NCBI RefSeq assembly: GCF_026004075.1
Contig: NZ_BPIK01000001.1
Location: 1,776,041 to 1,840,040 of the forward strand
Source of the DNA: Meiothermus sp.
GTDB lineage: Bacteria; Deinococcota; Deinococci; Deinococcales; Thermaceae
Direction of reading: 5' to 3'
Length of the DNA stretch: 64,000 nucleotides
The notes under the pieces are model-generated. The model saw nothing but the letters and a program-made list of their open reading frames with translations. It had not been told where the DNA came from and did no database searches. Made by a program: the position numbers and the translations under genes. Shown piece after piece: positions 34,471 to 42,869 of the stretch. Numbering within the stretch: position 1 is the first letter of the stretch; every line of letters begins with the position of its first letter.

Positions 34471-34772
34471 TGGCCCTGGTTTCACTCAAGCTGGTTACCA
34501 TCATCGCCGAGGGGTTTCTGGAAGAAAAGCTGGTGCGAGACATCAAGAAGCTTGGGGCCAAAGGCTACACCATCACGGCTGCCCGGGGTGAGGGCAGCCG
34601 GGGGGTGCGGGCCAGCGAGTGGGAAGGAAGCAACATCCGCCTGGAAACCATCGTAAGCCCCGCCGTGGCCGAAAAAATCCTGAACCACCTGGCCGAGGTG
34701 TATTTTGCCAACTATGCGGTGATTGCCTTTGTGGAAAACGTCGAGGTGGTGCGGGGCGATAAATACACCTAG
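34470..34772 (+). CDS. sbtB: PII-like signalling protein SbtB
   Basis: 100-residue member of the PII-like superfamily. In cyanobacteria SbtB trimers bind adenine nucleotides including cAMP and gate SbtA. Family features are KLVTIIAEGFLEEKLVRDIKKLGAKGYT at the start, ARGEGSRGVRASEWEG as the T-loop region (about 39-54) and NIRLETIVSPAVAEKIL. The C-terminus ends GDKYT and lacks the CGPxGC redox tail of many cyanobacterial SbtB proteins. Its ATG shares an A with the sbtA stop codon (TAATG), so the two are translationally coupled. Confidence 0.88.
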   Translation: MALVSLKLVTIIAEGFLEEKLVRDIKKLGAKGYTITAARGEGSRGVRASEWEGSNIRLETIVSPAVAEKILNHLAEVYFANYAVIAFVENVEVVRGDKYT

Positions 34773-34780
34773 CCAGACCG

Positions 34781-36100
34781 CTACGACGGCACCCCAGACT
34801 TCCTTACCCCTCTGCCGTCTCGCTGGTAGTGCAGCACGCCGCCTTTAATCACCAGCTCGAGGTGCTGCTCGGGGCGGGTAAGCACCCGGATGTCCTCGAG
34901 CGGGTTTCCCTCCACCGCAATCAGGTCGGCGTAGGCACCGGGGGCCACCACCCCCAGCCGCCCCTCGGCCCGCAGCAGCCGGGCGGCATACAGGGTCGCG
35001 CCGCGGATGACCTCGAGGTTGGGCTGCACCTGCGCCCGGATGGCGAACTCCTCGAGCTGGTGCCGGTGCATGGCCCCCAGCAGATCGGTGCCGTAGGCCA
35101 GGTTCACCCCGGCTTTATAGGCCATCTCCAGCGCGGCCAGCCCCTTATCGAGCACCAGGTCAATTTTGTAGGCCACCTCCTGGGGCAGGCCCGCCGCGAC
35201 CCCTTCTTTGGCCAGGGCCTGATAGGTGACCAGGGTGGGCACCATCCAGGCCTCGTGCTGCAAGAATAGCTCCACACTGGACTCGTCAATCAGGTTGCAG
35301 TGCTCGAGGCTCCGCACCCCCGCGCGCAGGGCCCGGTTGACCGCGCGGGCGGTGTAGGTGTGGGCCATGACGTACAGGTCGGCCATCTCGGCCTCCTCCA
35401 CCGCGGCCCGGATCTCCTCGAGGGAGAACTGGTCGTTGGTCAGGCGGTCGGTGGGCGAGGCGATACCGCCCCCCAGCATCAGCTTGATGTGGTCGGCCCC
35501 CCGGCGAATCTCCTCGCGGGCCGCCCGCCGCACCTCGGGCACCCCGTCCACCACCCGGCCAAAGGCCACCGGGGTGCTAACGGTCTCGACAGCAATTTCA
35601 CCCGCCGCCCGGCTGTCGGCGTGGCCCCCGGTCTGGCTCAGGGCCCGCCCGCAGATGAAAAGCCGCGGCCCCACGATCAGCCCCTCCTCCACCGCCCGCT
35701 TGAGGCCAAAGTCGGCCCCGGCAGCGTCCCGCACGGTGGTAAAGCCGCGCAAGAGCATGGCCCGCATAATCTCGGCGGCCTGCAGGGCGTTGTAGTGCGG
35801 GGAGGCGTTGTGCAGTTCGCGCAGATTGGCCGTCCAGGCCAGCACGTGCACGTGGGCATCAATCAGCCCTGGCAGGAGGGTTTTACCCCCCAGGTCAATC
35901 TGTACCACCCCGGTGGCCCGGGCCTCGGGGGCTTCTAGGTGCATGGGCTCGAGGCGCTCGATCAGGCCGTCCCGAACCACCACCCGCTGATTGGGCAAAA
36001 GCAGGCCAGCTTGTACATCCAGCACGCTGGCGTTTTGGAGGAGGGTTATAGGCAACACAGGCAAGTCTAACACCCCATGCGTTTGTACTATTTTTCCCAT
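34781..36100 (-). CDS. Metal-dependent amidohydrolase (imidazolonepropionase/prolidase-like)
   Basis: Cytosolic amidohydrolase-superfamily enzyme, about 439 residues. Metal ligands are visible: LIDAHVHV (HxH) near residue 79, the bridging Lys in DHIKLMLGGG near residue 200, His in MAHTYT and EHCNLID, and Asp in YGTDLLG near residue 335. GKTLLPG and the C-terminal PGAYADLIAVEGNPLEDI are typical of this superfamily, whose dipeptidase and Xaa-Pro-dipeptidase-like branch it resembles. The start is uncertain: ATG at 36100 is used, and a TTG at 36124 is possible. It is divergent from korA and converges on sbtB with 8 bp between. Substrate unknown. Confidence 0.85.
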   Translation of the reverse strand: MGKIVQTHGVLDLPVLPITLLQNASVLDVQAGLLLPNQRVVVRDGLIERLEPMHLEAPEARATGVVQIDLGGKTLLPGLIDAHVHVLAWTANLRELHNASPHYNALQAAEIMRAMLLRGFTTVRDAAGADFGLKRAVEEGLIVGPRLFICGRALSQTGGHADSRAAGEIAVETVSTPVAFGRVVDGVPEVRRAAREEIRRGADHIKLMLGGGIASPTDRLTNDQFSLEEIRAAVEEAEMADLYVMAHTYTARAVNRALRAGVRSLEHCNLIDESSVELFLQHEAWMVPTLVTYQALAKEGVAAGLPQEVAYKIDLVLDKGLAALEMAYKAGVNLAYGTDLLGAMHRHQLEEFAIRAQVQPNLEVIRGATLYAARLLRAEGRLGVVAPGAYADLIAVEGNPLEDIRVLTRPEQHLELVIKGGVLHYQRDGRGVRKSGVPS

Positions 36101-36171
36101 GAAATAGGGCTTAAAGTCACTCAACTACCGCATGGTTTTCCGATAGGATATGGGCAAGCACAGGAGGTGCT

Positions 36172-37995
36172 ATGAACGTTCTGGAACGACAGCAGGAGGC
36201 GGGCCTGGCAACCCCTACACCCATCATCAACGACTTTTCGCTAGTGGTAGCCACCGCCAACGGAACCGGAAGTCAGACCGCAAACCTCACGCTGTTGCGG
36301 TCTTTTTTTAAGCTGGGCATACCGGTTCACGGCAAGAACATCTTTCCTTCCAACATCCAGGGGCTTCCTACCTGGTATCACATCCGGGTGAGCCACGAGG
36401 GCTACATTGCCCGCAAGCCCTCGGAAATTCTGGTGGCCTTCAACCCCGCCACCGCCCACGAAGACCTGCAGGAGCTACCCAGCGGCGGGGTATGTATCTA
36501 CAATGCCGATCTCAAGAACCTGCCCAAGCGCAACGACATCACCTATTACCCGGTTCCGGTTGGCGAGCTCATCGCTGGGATTGACGTGCCGGTCAAGCGC
36601 AAGCCCTACATCGCCAACATGACCTACGTGGGGGTGGTGGCCTGGATGCTGGGGGTGCCGCTGGAGGTGGTGGAAGAAGCCCTGGGTGCGCAGTTCGACT
36701 ACCGCCAAAAGCTGGTGGAAAGCAATATGCAGGTGGTGCGCCGGGCCCACGCCTGGGCCACCGAGAACCTGCACAAACAAGACCCGTTCCGCCTCGAGCC
36801 CATGAACAAGACCGAGGGCCTGATCATCATGACCGGCAACGAGGCCGGGGCCTTAGGGGCGGTGTTCGGCGGGGTGAGCGTGGCGGCCTGGTACCCCATC
36901 ACCCCCTCCACCAGCTTTATGGATGCCCTGCGGGAGTTTTTGCCCAAACTCCGCAAGGATGAAAACGGCAAACCCACCTACACCGTGATTCAGGCCGAGG
37001 ACGAGCTGGCCGCCGCCGGCATTATCATGGGCGCGGGCTGGGCCGGGGCCCGGGCCCTTACCGCCACCAGCGGCCCTGGTATCAGCCTGATGGCCGAGTT
37101 CGTCAGCTACGGCTACTTCACCGAGATTCCCGCGGTGATCTGGGATATCCAGCGGGTCGGCCCCAGCACTGGCCTGCCCACCCGCACCAGCCAGGGGGAT
37201 GTCTCCTTTGCCTACACCCTGGGTCACGGCGACACCAAACACCCCATCCTGTTCCCCTCCTCCATCGAGGAATGCTTCGAGTTTGGCTGGAAGTCGCTGG
37301 ACCTGGCCGAGCAGCTCCAGACCCCGGTGTTTGTACTCTCCGATCTGGATCTGGGCATGAACAACTGGATGGGCAAACCCTTTGAGTACCCCGACCAGCC
37401 CATGCAGCGCGGCAAGGTGCTGAGCGCCGAGCAGCTCGAGGCCCTGGGCAGCTTCGCCCGCTACAAGGACGTGGACGGCGACGGCATTCCCTACCGTACC
37501 CTGCCCGGCACCCCCCACCCCCTGGCCGCCTACTTTACCCGCGGCAGCGGCCACAACGAACAGGCCCAGTACAGCGAGCGGGCCGACGACTGGGAGCGCA
37601 ACATGGCCCGTCTGGCCCGCAAGTTCGAGACCGCCCGCAACCTGGTGCCGGCTCCCGCAGTAGACCACCACCCCGCCGCCCGGGTGGGCCTCATCGCCTA
37701 CGGCACCACCCGCTATGCCATCGAGGAAGCCCGCGACCGGCTGGCCTCCCAGCTTCCCACCAGCTTTTTGCGCCTGCGGGCCCTGCCCATCAACCAGCAG
37801 GTGCGCGATTTTGTGGCGGCCCACGAGCGGGTCTACGTAATCGAGCTCAACCGCGACGGGCAGATGTGCAGCATTCTCCAGGCCGAGATGCCCGATTATG
37901 CTGCCCGTATTCGCTCAATTGCCCACCTGGACGGGCTGCCTCTCACGGCCCGCTGGGTACAAGAACGTCTGTTGCAAGAAGAGGCCAGCGCCTAA
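36172..37995 (+). CDS. korA: 2-oxoacid:ferredoxin oxidoreductase, fused gamma/alpha subunit
   Basis: Alpha subunit of a 2-oxoacid (probably 2-oxoglutarate) ferredoxin oxidoreductase, 607 residues. The N-terminal gamma domain (about 1-195; LVVATANGTGSQTANLTLL, NIQGLPTWYHIRVSHEGY) is fused to the pyrimidine-binding domain (about 215-430; ITPSTSFMD, QAEDELAAAGIIMGAGWAGARALTATSGPG) and a transketolase-C-like domain. No 4Fe-4S ferredoxin motif is present. CAGGAGG stands 5 nt before the ATG. korB follows after 22 bp. Together they decarboxylate a 2-oxoacid to acyl-CoA and reduce ferredoxin, as an alternative to the dehydrogenase complex. Confidence 0.93.
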   Translation: MNVLERQQEAGLATPTPIINDFSLVVATANGTGSQTANLTLLRSFFKLGIPVHGKNIFPSNIQGLPTWYHIRVSHEGYIARKPSEILVAFNPATAHEDLQELPSGGVCIYNADLKNLPKRNDITYYPVPVGELIAGIDVPVKRKPYIANMTYVGVVAWMLGVPLEVVEEALGAQFDYRQKLVESNMQVVRRAHAWATENLHKQDPFRLEPMNKTEGLIIMTGNEAGALGAVFGGVSVAAWYPITPSTSFMDALREFLPKLRKDENGKPTYTVIQAEDELAAAGIIMGAGWAGARALTATSGPGISLMAEFVSYGYFTEIPAVIWDIQRVGPSTGLPTRTSQGDVSFAYTLGHGDTKHPILFPSSIEECFEFGWKSLDLAEQLQTPVFVLSDLDLGMNNWMGKPFEYPDQPMQRGKVLSAEQLEALGSFARYKDVDGDGIPYRTLPGTPHPLAAYFTRGSGHNEQAQYSERADDWERNMARLARKFETARNLVPAPAVDHHPAARVGLIAYGTTRYAIEEARDRLASQLPTSFLRLRALPINQQVRDFVAAHERVYVIELNRDGQMCSILQAEMPDYAARIRSIAHLDGLPLTARWVQERLLQEEASA

Positions 37996-38017
37996 ACCCA
38001 AGCCAGAGGTTAGTTTT

Positions 38018-39061
38018 ATGGAAAACCCCAGTCCAGTCCCGCCCATCAAGCTCAACGCGGTGGGCCTCAGCAAAAAAGATTACGACGGAAGCCCCAGCAC
38101 CCTGTGCAAGGGCTGCGGCCACAACTCCATCGCCAGCCAGGTGGTGCAGGTCGGCTTCGAGCTCAACCTACGGCCCCACGAAATTATCAAGCTTTCGGGC
38201 ATCGGCTGTTCGTCCAAGTCGCCGGCCTATTTTTTGGGCATGTCCCACGGCTTCAACGCCCTGCACGGGCGGATGCCCAGCGTAGCTACAGGAGCCCTGC
38301 TGGCCAACCACACCTTGAAAGCCATTGGGGTCTCGGGCGACGGCGATACCGGCAGCATTGGGATGGGGCAGTTTAAGCACCTGATGCGCCGCAATGTGCG
38401 GATGGTTTACGTCGTGGAGAACAACGGCGTGTACGGCCTCACCAAGGGGCAGTTCTCGGCCACCGCGGAAGAGGGCCTCGAGCTCAAATACGCCGGCCAC
38501 AACGAGTTTCCCCCGGTAGACCTGTGCATGGAGGCCATCATCGCCGGGTGCGGCTTTGTGGCCCGCAGCTTTGCCGGCGACGCCAAGCAGGTACGCGAGC
38601 TGCTCAAGGCCGCCCTCTCCCACCGGGGTACCGCCCTGCTCGACATCATCAGCCCCTGCGTGGCCTTCAACAACGAGGACGACAGCCCCAAGAGCTACAG
38701 CTACGGCACCAAGCACGAGCAACCCCTGCACGAGCTGGGTTTCATCCCCCACGCCGAGGAAATTTCCATCGAGCCCTTAGAGCCCGGCGAGTTCCGTACG
38801 GTGCGGCTGCACGACGGCTCCCTGATTAGCCTGCGCAACCTGGGCCACGACTACGACCCCACCAACAAGCTAGCAGCCCTGGAGCGCCTCCAGCGGGCCC
38901 AGGAAACCGGGGAGTTCATTACCGGCCTGATCTACTACAACCCCGACCGGCCCAGCCTGGCCGAGCTCGAGGGCCTGAGCACCCCCCTGGCCCAGCTTTC
39001 CCCCGAACAACTGCGCCCCAGCCAGGCCGCTCTGGAGCAGTTGTTGCAGTCCTATCGTTGA
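38018..39061 (+). CDS. korB: 2-oxoacid:ferredoxin oxidoreductase, beta subunit
   Basis: Thiamine-diphosphate-binding subunit partnering KorA, 347 residues. Cluster Cys appear in STLCKGCGHNSIA near residue 27, with GIGCSSKSPAY near residue 62 giving a third and SPCVAFNN near residue 212 a fourth. The TPP motif is GDGDTGSIGMGQFKH near residue 107, ending in NNGVYGLTKGQ. The ATG at 38018 is preferred to frames reading back into korA because the family starts here; AGAGG lies about 11 nt upstream. It is separated by 28 bp from the convergent YdcF-type gene. Confidence 0.93.
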   Translation: MENPSPVPPIKLNAVGLSKKDYDGSPSTLCKGCGHNSIASQVVQVGFELNLRPHEIIKLSGIGCSSKSPAYFLGMSHGFNALHGRMPSVATGALLANHTLKAIGVSGDGDTGSIGMGQFKHLMRRNVRMVYVVENNGVYGLTKGQFSATAEEGLELKYAGHNEFPPVDLCMEAIIAGCGFVARSFAGDAKQVRELLKAALSHRGTALLDIISPCVAFNNEDDSPKSYSYGTKHEQPLHELGFIPHAEEISIEPLEPGEFRTVRLHDGSLISLRNLGHDYDPTNKLAALERLQRAQETGEFITGLIYYNPDRPSLAELEGLSTPLAQLSPEQLRPSQAALEQLLQSYR

Positions 39062-39089
39062 TAGGCCTTTGAGCTAGGGCCAAGCTGGA

Positions 39090-39884
39090 CTACAACCAGC
39101 CGCGCAGGCGGTAGACCAGCAGCCCCAGGTACTCCCGCGTAAGCGGGGTCAGGGCCTGCAAGCGATCGGCGGGGGCCACCAGGGCCCTATCGAAGCGGGG
39201 CTCGCTCGAGTTCACACTCAGCACCTCGAGGCCCAGCCTGCGAAAGGCCCCTGCAGCCCGGCGGCTGTGGGCGGGGGTGGTAACCAGCAGCACCCGCTGC
39301 CAGCCCCGCGCCTGTACCAGCTCGGCCACGGCCAGGGCCTCGGTGCGGGTGGTGCGCATCTGGGGCAAAAAAAGAATCTCCGGGCCTTCGTCCCCGTACA
39401 AGGCCTGTACGCGCTGGGCGGCCACCCGGCCCAGCGAAGGGCAGCGGGCGTCGCCAAAAATCTCCCCCACCGTGTCGGAGAGGGTGATGCGGGGAGCATG
39501 GCCGGCCCGCCAGAGCTCGAGGCCCTTCTCCAGCCGGGCCAGCGAGGAGGCCTCGAGCTCCCCCGCCCCGCAGTGCATCCCGCCCCCCAGCACCACAATC
39601 AGGTCGGCTTTTTGCGGGGCTTCATTCACAACCAGGCCCTCGGCCAGCACCCTGGTGAGCGGGGTAAACACCACCACCGCAACCAGCAGCGCACAGAGCC
39701 CACTGCCCCAAAGCAAAACCCGGAAGGTGGGGCCCCACCCGCCCAGCAGCGTTCCGCCCAGCCACAGCCCCACCAGCGGCCCCAGGCCCAGCTCGGGGTT
39801 GATCACCAGCCCCAGCGGTAAGAGCAGCAGGCTCAGTCCCGCAGCCATCAGTAACCGTAGCGATAATCCGGGCATCGTGATCAT
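39090..39884 (-). CDS. YdcF/DUF218 family membrane protein
   Basis: 264 residues: two or three N-terminal membrane helices (about 5-70) and a DUF218 domain with DLIVVLGGGMH near residue 93, RITLSDTVG near residue 135, TRTEALAVAELVQ near residue 178 and LLVTTPAHSRRA near residue 202. Homologues such as SanA, ElyC and YdcF are linked to envelope integrity or peptidoglycan precursor handling, but the biochemical role is unproven. The start may instead be the ATG 9 bp downstream (39875), which has TAAGAT exactly 7 nt before it. Confidence 0.85.
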   Translation of the reverse strand: MITMPGLSLRLLMAAGLSLLLLPLGLVINPELGLGPLVGLWLGGTLLGGWGPTFRVLLWGSGLCALLVAVVVFTPLTRVLAEGLVVNEAPQKADLIVVLGGGMHCGAGELEASSLARLEKGLELWRAGHAPRITLSDTVGEIFGDARCPSLGRVAAQRVQALYGDEGPEILFLPQMRTTRTEALAVAELVQARGWQRVLLVTTPAHSRRAAGAFRRLGLEVLSVNSSEPRFDRALVAPADRLQALTPLTREYLGLLVYRLRGWL

Positions 39885-39967
39885 CTTACCGATTACCGAC
39901 CCAGCCTCGAGAAAAACCGCCTGCCGGGCTGTTGGACAGGATTATCTGGCAACTTTTTTATGACGCT

Positions 39968-39994
39968 TTTTGTGCACAAAACGCGTGATACGAT
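39968..39994 (+). promoter_or_regulatory. Palindrome plus -10 for acyl-CoA dehydrogenase
   Basis: TTTTGTGCACAAAA (39968-39981) is a perfect 14-bp palindrome over the expected -35 region. TACGAT (39989-39994) is followed by 6 nt and the ATG at 40001, implying a leaderless message under repressor control. Confidence 0.45.
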
Positions 39995-40000
39995 ATATTC

Positions 40001-41122
40001 ATGGCCGTTTTGACCACCGACCAGAAAATGGTGCTGGACATGGTGCGGGCAGTCTCCCGCGAGGTGCTGTGGGCGATGGCCCCCGAGTACGACCGCACGG
40101 GGCAGTACCCCTGGCCCCAGCTCAAACAGCTCGCCCAGCTCGGGCTCCTGGGCATGACCACCCCCGAGGCCTGGGGCGGGGCCGGGCTCGACTCGGTCAC
40201 CTGGGCTTTAGCCATGGAGGAGATCGCCGCCGCCGACCCCAGCGTGGCGGTGATTCTTTCGGTCACCTCGGGCCTGCCCCAGTACATGCTGAACCGCTTT
40301 GGCAGCGAGGCGCAAAAAAAGAAGTACCTGGTGCCCCTGGCCCGCGGCGAGTGGATTGGGGCCTTCTCCCTCACCGAGCCCCACGCCGGCTCCGACCCGG
40401 CCTCCCTCAAGCTCTCGGCCCAGAAGGTGCCCGGCGGCTGGGAACTCAACGGACTTAAGAGCTGGGTCACCTCCGGCGGACAGGCCCAGGTGTATGTGGT
40501 GATGGCCCGCAGCGAGGCCGGCATCAGCAGCTTTATCGTGGAAAAAGACACCCCCGGCCTCAGCTTCGGCAGCCCCGAGGACAAGATGGGCCTGCATGCC
40601 TCGCACACCTGCGAGGTGCGCTTCGAGGGGGTTTTCGTGCGCGAAGAGAACCTTCTGGGCCAGGAGGGGCGCGGGCTGGCCCAGGCTTTGGCCGGACTGG
40701 ACTCGGGGCGCATCGGCATTGCCGCCCAGGCCGTGGGGATGGCCCGCGCGGCCTTCGAGATTGCCCGGCAGTACGCCGACGAGCGCACCCAGTTCGGCCA
40801 GAAGATTCGGGAATTCCAGGGGGTGGGCTTCAAGCTGGCCGAGATGCACACCCGCATAGCCGCCGCCCGGGCGCTGGTGCTGGAAGCCGCCGCCAAAAAA
40901 GACCGGGGCGAAAAGTACACCCTCGAGGCCTCCACTGCCAAGCTCTTTGCCTCCGACGTGGCCGTGAACGTAACCCGCGAGGCCGTGCAGGTGCTGGGGG
41001 GCTATGGCTACCACCGCGAGTACCGGGTAGAACGCTACTACCGCGATGCCAAAATCACCGAGATTTACGAGGGCACCAGCGAGATACAGAAGCTGGTAAT
41101 CGCTCGAGAGCTTTACCGCTAA
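40001..41122 (+). CDS. Acyl-CoA dehydrogenase
   Basis: FAD-dependent dehydrogenase of fatty-acid or branched-chain acyl-CoA breakdown, 373 residues. Visible signatures are LTEPHAGSDPASL near residue 127 and the C-terminal QVLGGYGYHREYRVERYYRDAKITEIYEGTSEIQ region (about 328-361), including the catalytic-base Glu in IYEGTSEI. DERTQFGQKIREFQGVGFKLAEM near residue 260 is also standard. The chain-length class cannot be decided. It is transcribed divergently from the YdcF-type gene and has a palindrome in its promoter. No other beta-oxidation gene adjoins it. Confidence 0.94.
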   Translation: MAVLTTDQKMVLDMVRAVSREVLWAMAPEYDRTGQYPWPQLKQLAQLGLLGMTTPEAWGGAGLDSVTWALAMEEIAAADPSVAVILSVTSGLPQYMLNRFGSEAQKKKYLVPLARGEWIGAFSLTEPHAGSDPASLKLSAQKVPGGWELNGLKSWVTSGGQAQVYVVMARSEAGISSFIVEKDTPGLSFGSPEDKMGLHASHTCEVRFEGVFVREENLLGQEGRGLAQALAGLDSGRIGIAAQAVGMARAAFEIARQYADERTQFGQKIREFQGVGFKLAEMHTRIAAARALVLEAAAKKDRGEKYTLEASTAKLFASDVAVNVTREAVQVLGGYGYHREYRVERYYRDAKITEIYEGTSEIQKLVIARELYR

Positions 41123-41170
41123 ACCCGCCCGGTTGCAGCCCTGGGGCCGTTGGCCGTAGGCTTTGAGCCG

Positions 41171-41773
41171 ATGAATGTCCTGATTATTTACGCCCACCCC
41201 AACCCCGGCTCCTTCAATGCCGCCCTGCGCGACCTGGCGGTGCGAACCCTGAGCCAGGCCGGGCACAGCATTCTGCTTTCCGATCTTTACACCATGCGCT
41301 TCAACCCGGTGCTGAGCGCCCAGGAGCTACAGGGCGACCTGAAGGACATTCAACCCGAAATCGAGAAGGTGCGGCGGGCCGACCTCTTGCTGTTTCAGTT
41401 TCCCGACTGGTGGTACGGAATGCCGGCCATCATGAAGGGCTGGATTGACCGGGTATTTGCCTACGGGTTTGCCTACGACGACGAGCACAGTTTCGAGAAC
41501 GGCCTTTTGCGGGGCAAAAAAGCCATGCTCAGCCTGACCGTGGGGGCCCGCGAAGACTATTTTCGCCAGGCCCCCCAGCGCGACCTGGTGCGGGTGCTCG
41601 AGCCCATCCACTACGGCATTTTTGCCTACTGTGGCCTGGAGGTGCTGCCCCCCTTTATCGCCTACGGGCCGGGTGAGATGAGCGAGGCCGAGCGCAAAGC
41701 CACCCTCGAGGCCTTCCGCGAGCACCTGAAAAGGCTCCCCGAACTCGAGCCCCTGCGCTTCAGCTCGACTTAA
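41171..41773 (+). CDS. NAD(P)H dehydrogenase (quinone)-like flavoprotein
   Basis: Flavodoxin-2-fold reductase of the MdaB/KefF/NQO type, 200 residues. The FMN/FAD phosphate site is IIYAHPNPGSFNAALRD at residues 5-21. FQFPDWWYGMPAIMKGWIDRVFAYGFAY near residue 77 and MLSLTVGAREDYF near residue 118 are family features. It probably performs two-electron quinone reduction in the cytosol. The ATG at 41171 is used; TAGGCT ends 8 nt before it. It lies 48 bp after the acyl-CoA dehydrogenase and may be read with it. Confidence 0.88.
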   Translation: MNVLIIYAHPNPGSFNAALRDLAVRTLSQAGHSILLSDLYTMRFNPVLSAQELQGDLKDIQPEIEKVRRADLLLFQFPDWWYGMPAIMKGWIDRVFAYGFAYDDEHSFENGLLRGKKAMLSLTVGAREDYFRQAPQRDLVRVLEPIHYGIFAYCGLEVLPPFIAYGPGEMSEAERKATLEAFREHLKRLPELEPLRFSST

Positions 41774-41784
41774 GCCATAACAGC

Positions 41785-41790
41785 TAGGCT
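41785..41790 (+). promoter_or_regulatory. -10 hexamer for leaderless serine hydrolase mRNA
   Basis: TAGGCT, then 6 nt, then ATG at 41797. Same hexamer and spacing as ispH. Confidence 0.5.
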
Positions 41791-41796
41791 ACACCC

Positions 41797-42837
41797 ATGC
41801 ACCGCCGCACCGTGCTCAAAGGCCTGGCTTCGGCCCTGCTAACCGGCCCCTCTGCCTTTGCACAGGCCACCCCCAGCCCCAGCAACCCCAGCCACCACAA
41901 ACTGGCCGCCCTTTACTCGGCCCAGCACCGCGGCATCGCGCTGCTGGTGATGGTGGACGGCCAGATCCTGTTCGAGGATTATCCGGGCCGGGGCCGCCCC
42001 AGCCGCGCCCACGAACTGGCCAGCGGCACCAAGAGCTTTAGCGGCGTAATGGCCGTGGCCGCTGTGCAGGACGGCCTGCTTTCGCTGGAAGAACCCCTGG
42101 CCCAGACCCTGACCGAGTGGCAGGGCGACCCCTGGCGTTCACAAATCAACCTGCGCCAGCTCCTGCACCTCACCAGCGGCATTCCCGGCGGCAACCTGGC
42201 CCGCCCCCCCACCTACCAGGCCGCCCTCGAGACCCCCGCCGAGGCCCCGCCCGACACCCGCTTTTCCTACGGCCCCATCCCCTTTCAGATCTTTGGCGAG
42301 CTGATGCGCCGCAAGCTGAAGGGTGACCCCCTCGAGTACCTCACGCGCCGCATCTTCGAGCCGATTGGCCTGGAGTACGCCTTCTGGCGCCGGGGGCCCG
42401 ACGGCCACCCCCACCTGCCCTCCGGGGCCTTTCTCACCGCCCGCAACTGGGCCCGGTTTGGCGAGCTGGTACGCCAGGGCGGGCGGTGGCAGGGCCAACA
42501 GGTGGTGGACGAGGCTTTGCTGCAAAAGTGTTTTGAGCCCTCGAGGGTCAACCCCATCTACGGCCTGACCTGGTGGCTGGGACGACCCATCAGCCCGGCC
42601 CAGCGCGCGGCCATTGGACGCGTAGGGCAGGACATGGACGCGCTGGCCGGCACCCCCGGCCTCCCCGACGACCTGGTCATCGCCGCCGGCGCGGGCGACC
42701 AGCGCCTCTATATCAGCCGCCAGCTCGGGCTGGTGGTGGTGCGGCAGGCCGAGGGCATTGTGGAAAGCCTGGCCGGACGCCAAACCGGTTTCTCCGATGC
42801 GGTTTTTTTGCGCCTGCTCTTGACCGGGCAGGGTTAG
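41797..42837 (+). CDS. Exported serine hydrolase, class C beta-lactamase fold
   Basis: 346 residues with a probable twin-arginine signal (MHRRTVLKGLASALLTGPSAFAQA), so it should be exported folded. The nucleophile is in the SxxK motif SGTKSF near residue 69. The second motif, YxN in true class C enzymes, reads SYGPIPFQIF near residue 154, and a later HxG/KTG-type motif is not obvious. It therefore belongs to the broad serine-hydrolase (PF00144) group of esterases and D-amino-acid peptidases rather than being a proven beta-lactamase. Substrate unknown. Confidence 0.87.
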   Translation: MHRRTVLKGLASALLTGPSAFAQATPSPSNPSHHKLAALYSAQHRGIALLVMVDGQILFEDYPGRGRPSRAHELASGTKSFSGVMAVAAVQDGLLSLEEPLAQTLTEWQGDPWRSQINLRQLLHLTSGIPGGNLARPPTYQAALETPAEAPPDTRFSYGPIPFQIFGELMRRKLKGDPLEYLTRRIFEPIGLEYAFWRRGPDGHPHLPSGAFLTARNWARFGELVRQGGRWQGQQVVDEALLQKCFEPSRVNPIYGLTWWLGRPISPAQRAAIGRVGQDMDALAGTPGLPDDLVIAAGAGDQRLYISRQLGLVVVRQAEGIVESLAGRQTGFSDAVFLRLLLTGQG

Positions 42838-42857
42838 CCCAAAACCGCCGGATGCGC

Positions 42858-42863
42858 TAGACT
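42858..42863 (+). promoter_or_regulatory. -10 hexamer for leaderless mRNA
   Basis: TAGACT, then 6 nt, then GTG at 42870 with no ribosome site. Supports that GTG as the true start. Confidence 0.5.
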
Positions 42864-42869
42864 GCCGCC

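Noticed and set aside
41797-42837. Calling the serine hydrolase an AmpC beta-lactamase
   Set aside because: The YxN motif reads SYGP and no clear KTG motif is present, so antibiotic hydrolysis is not supported.
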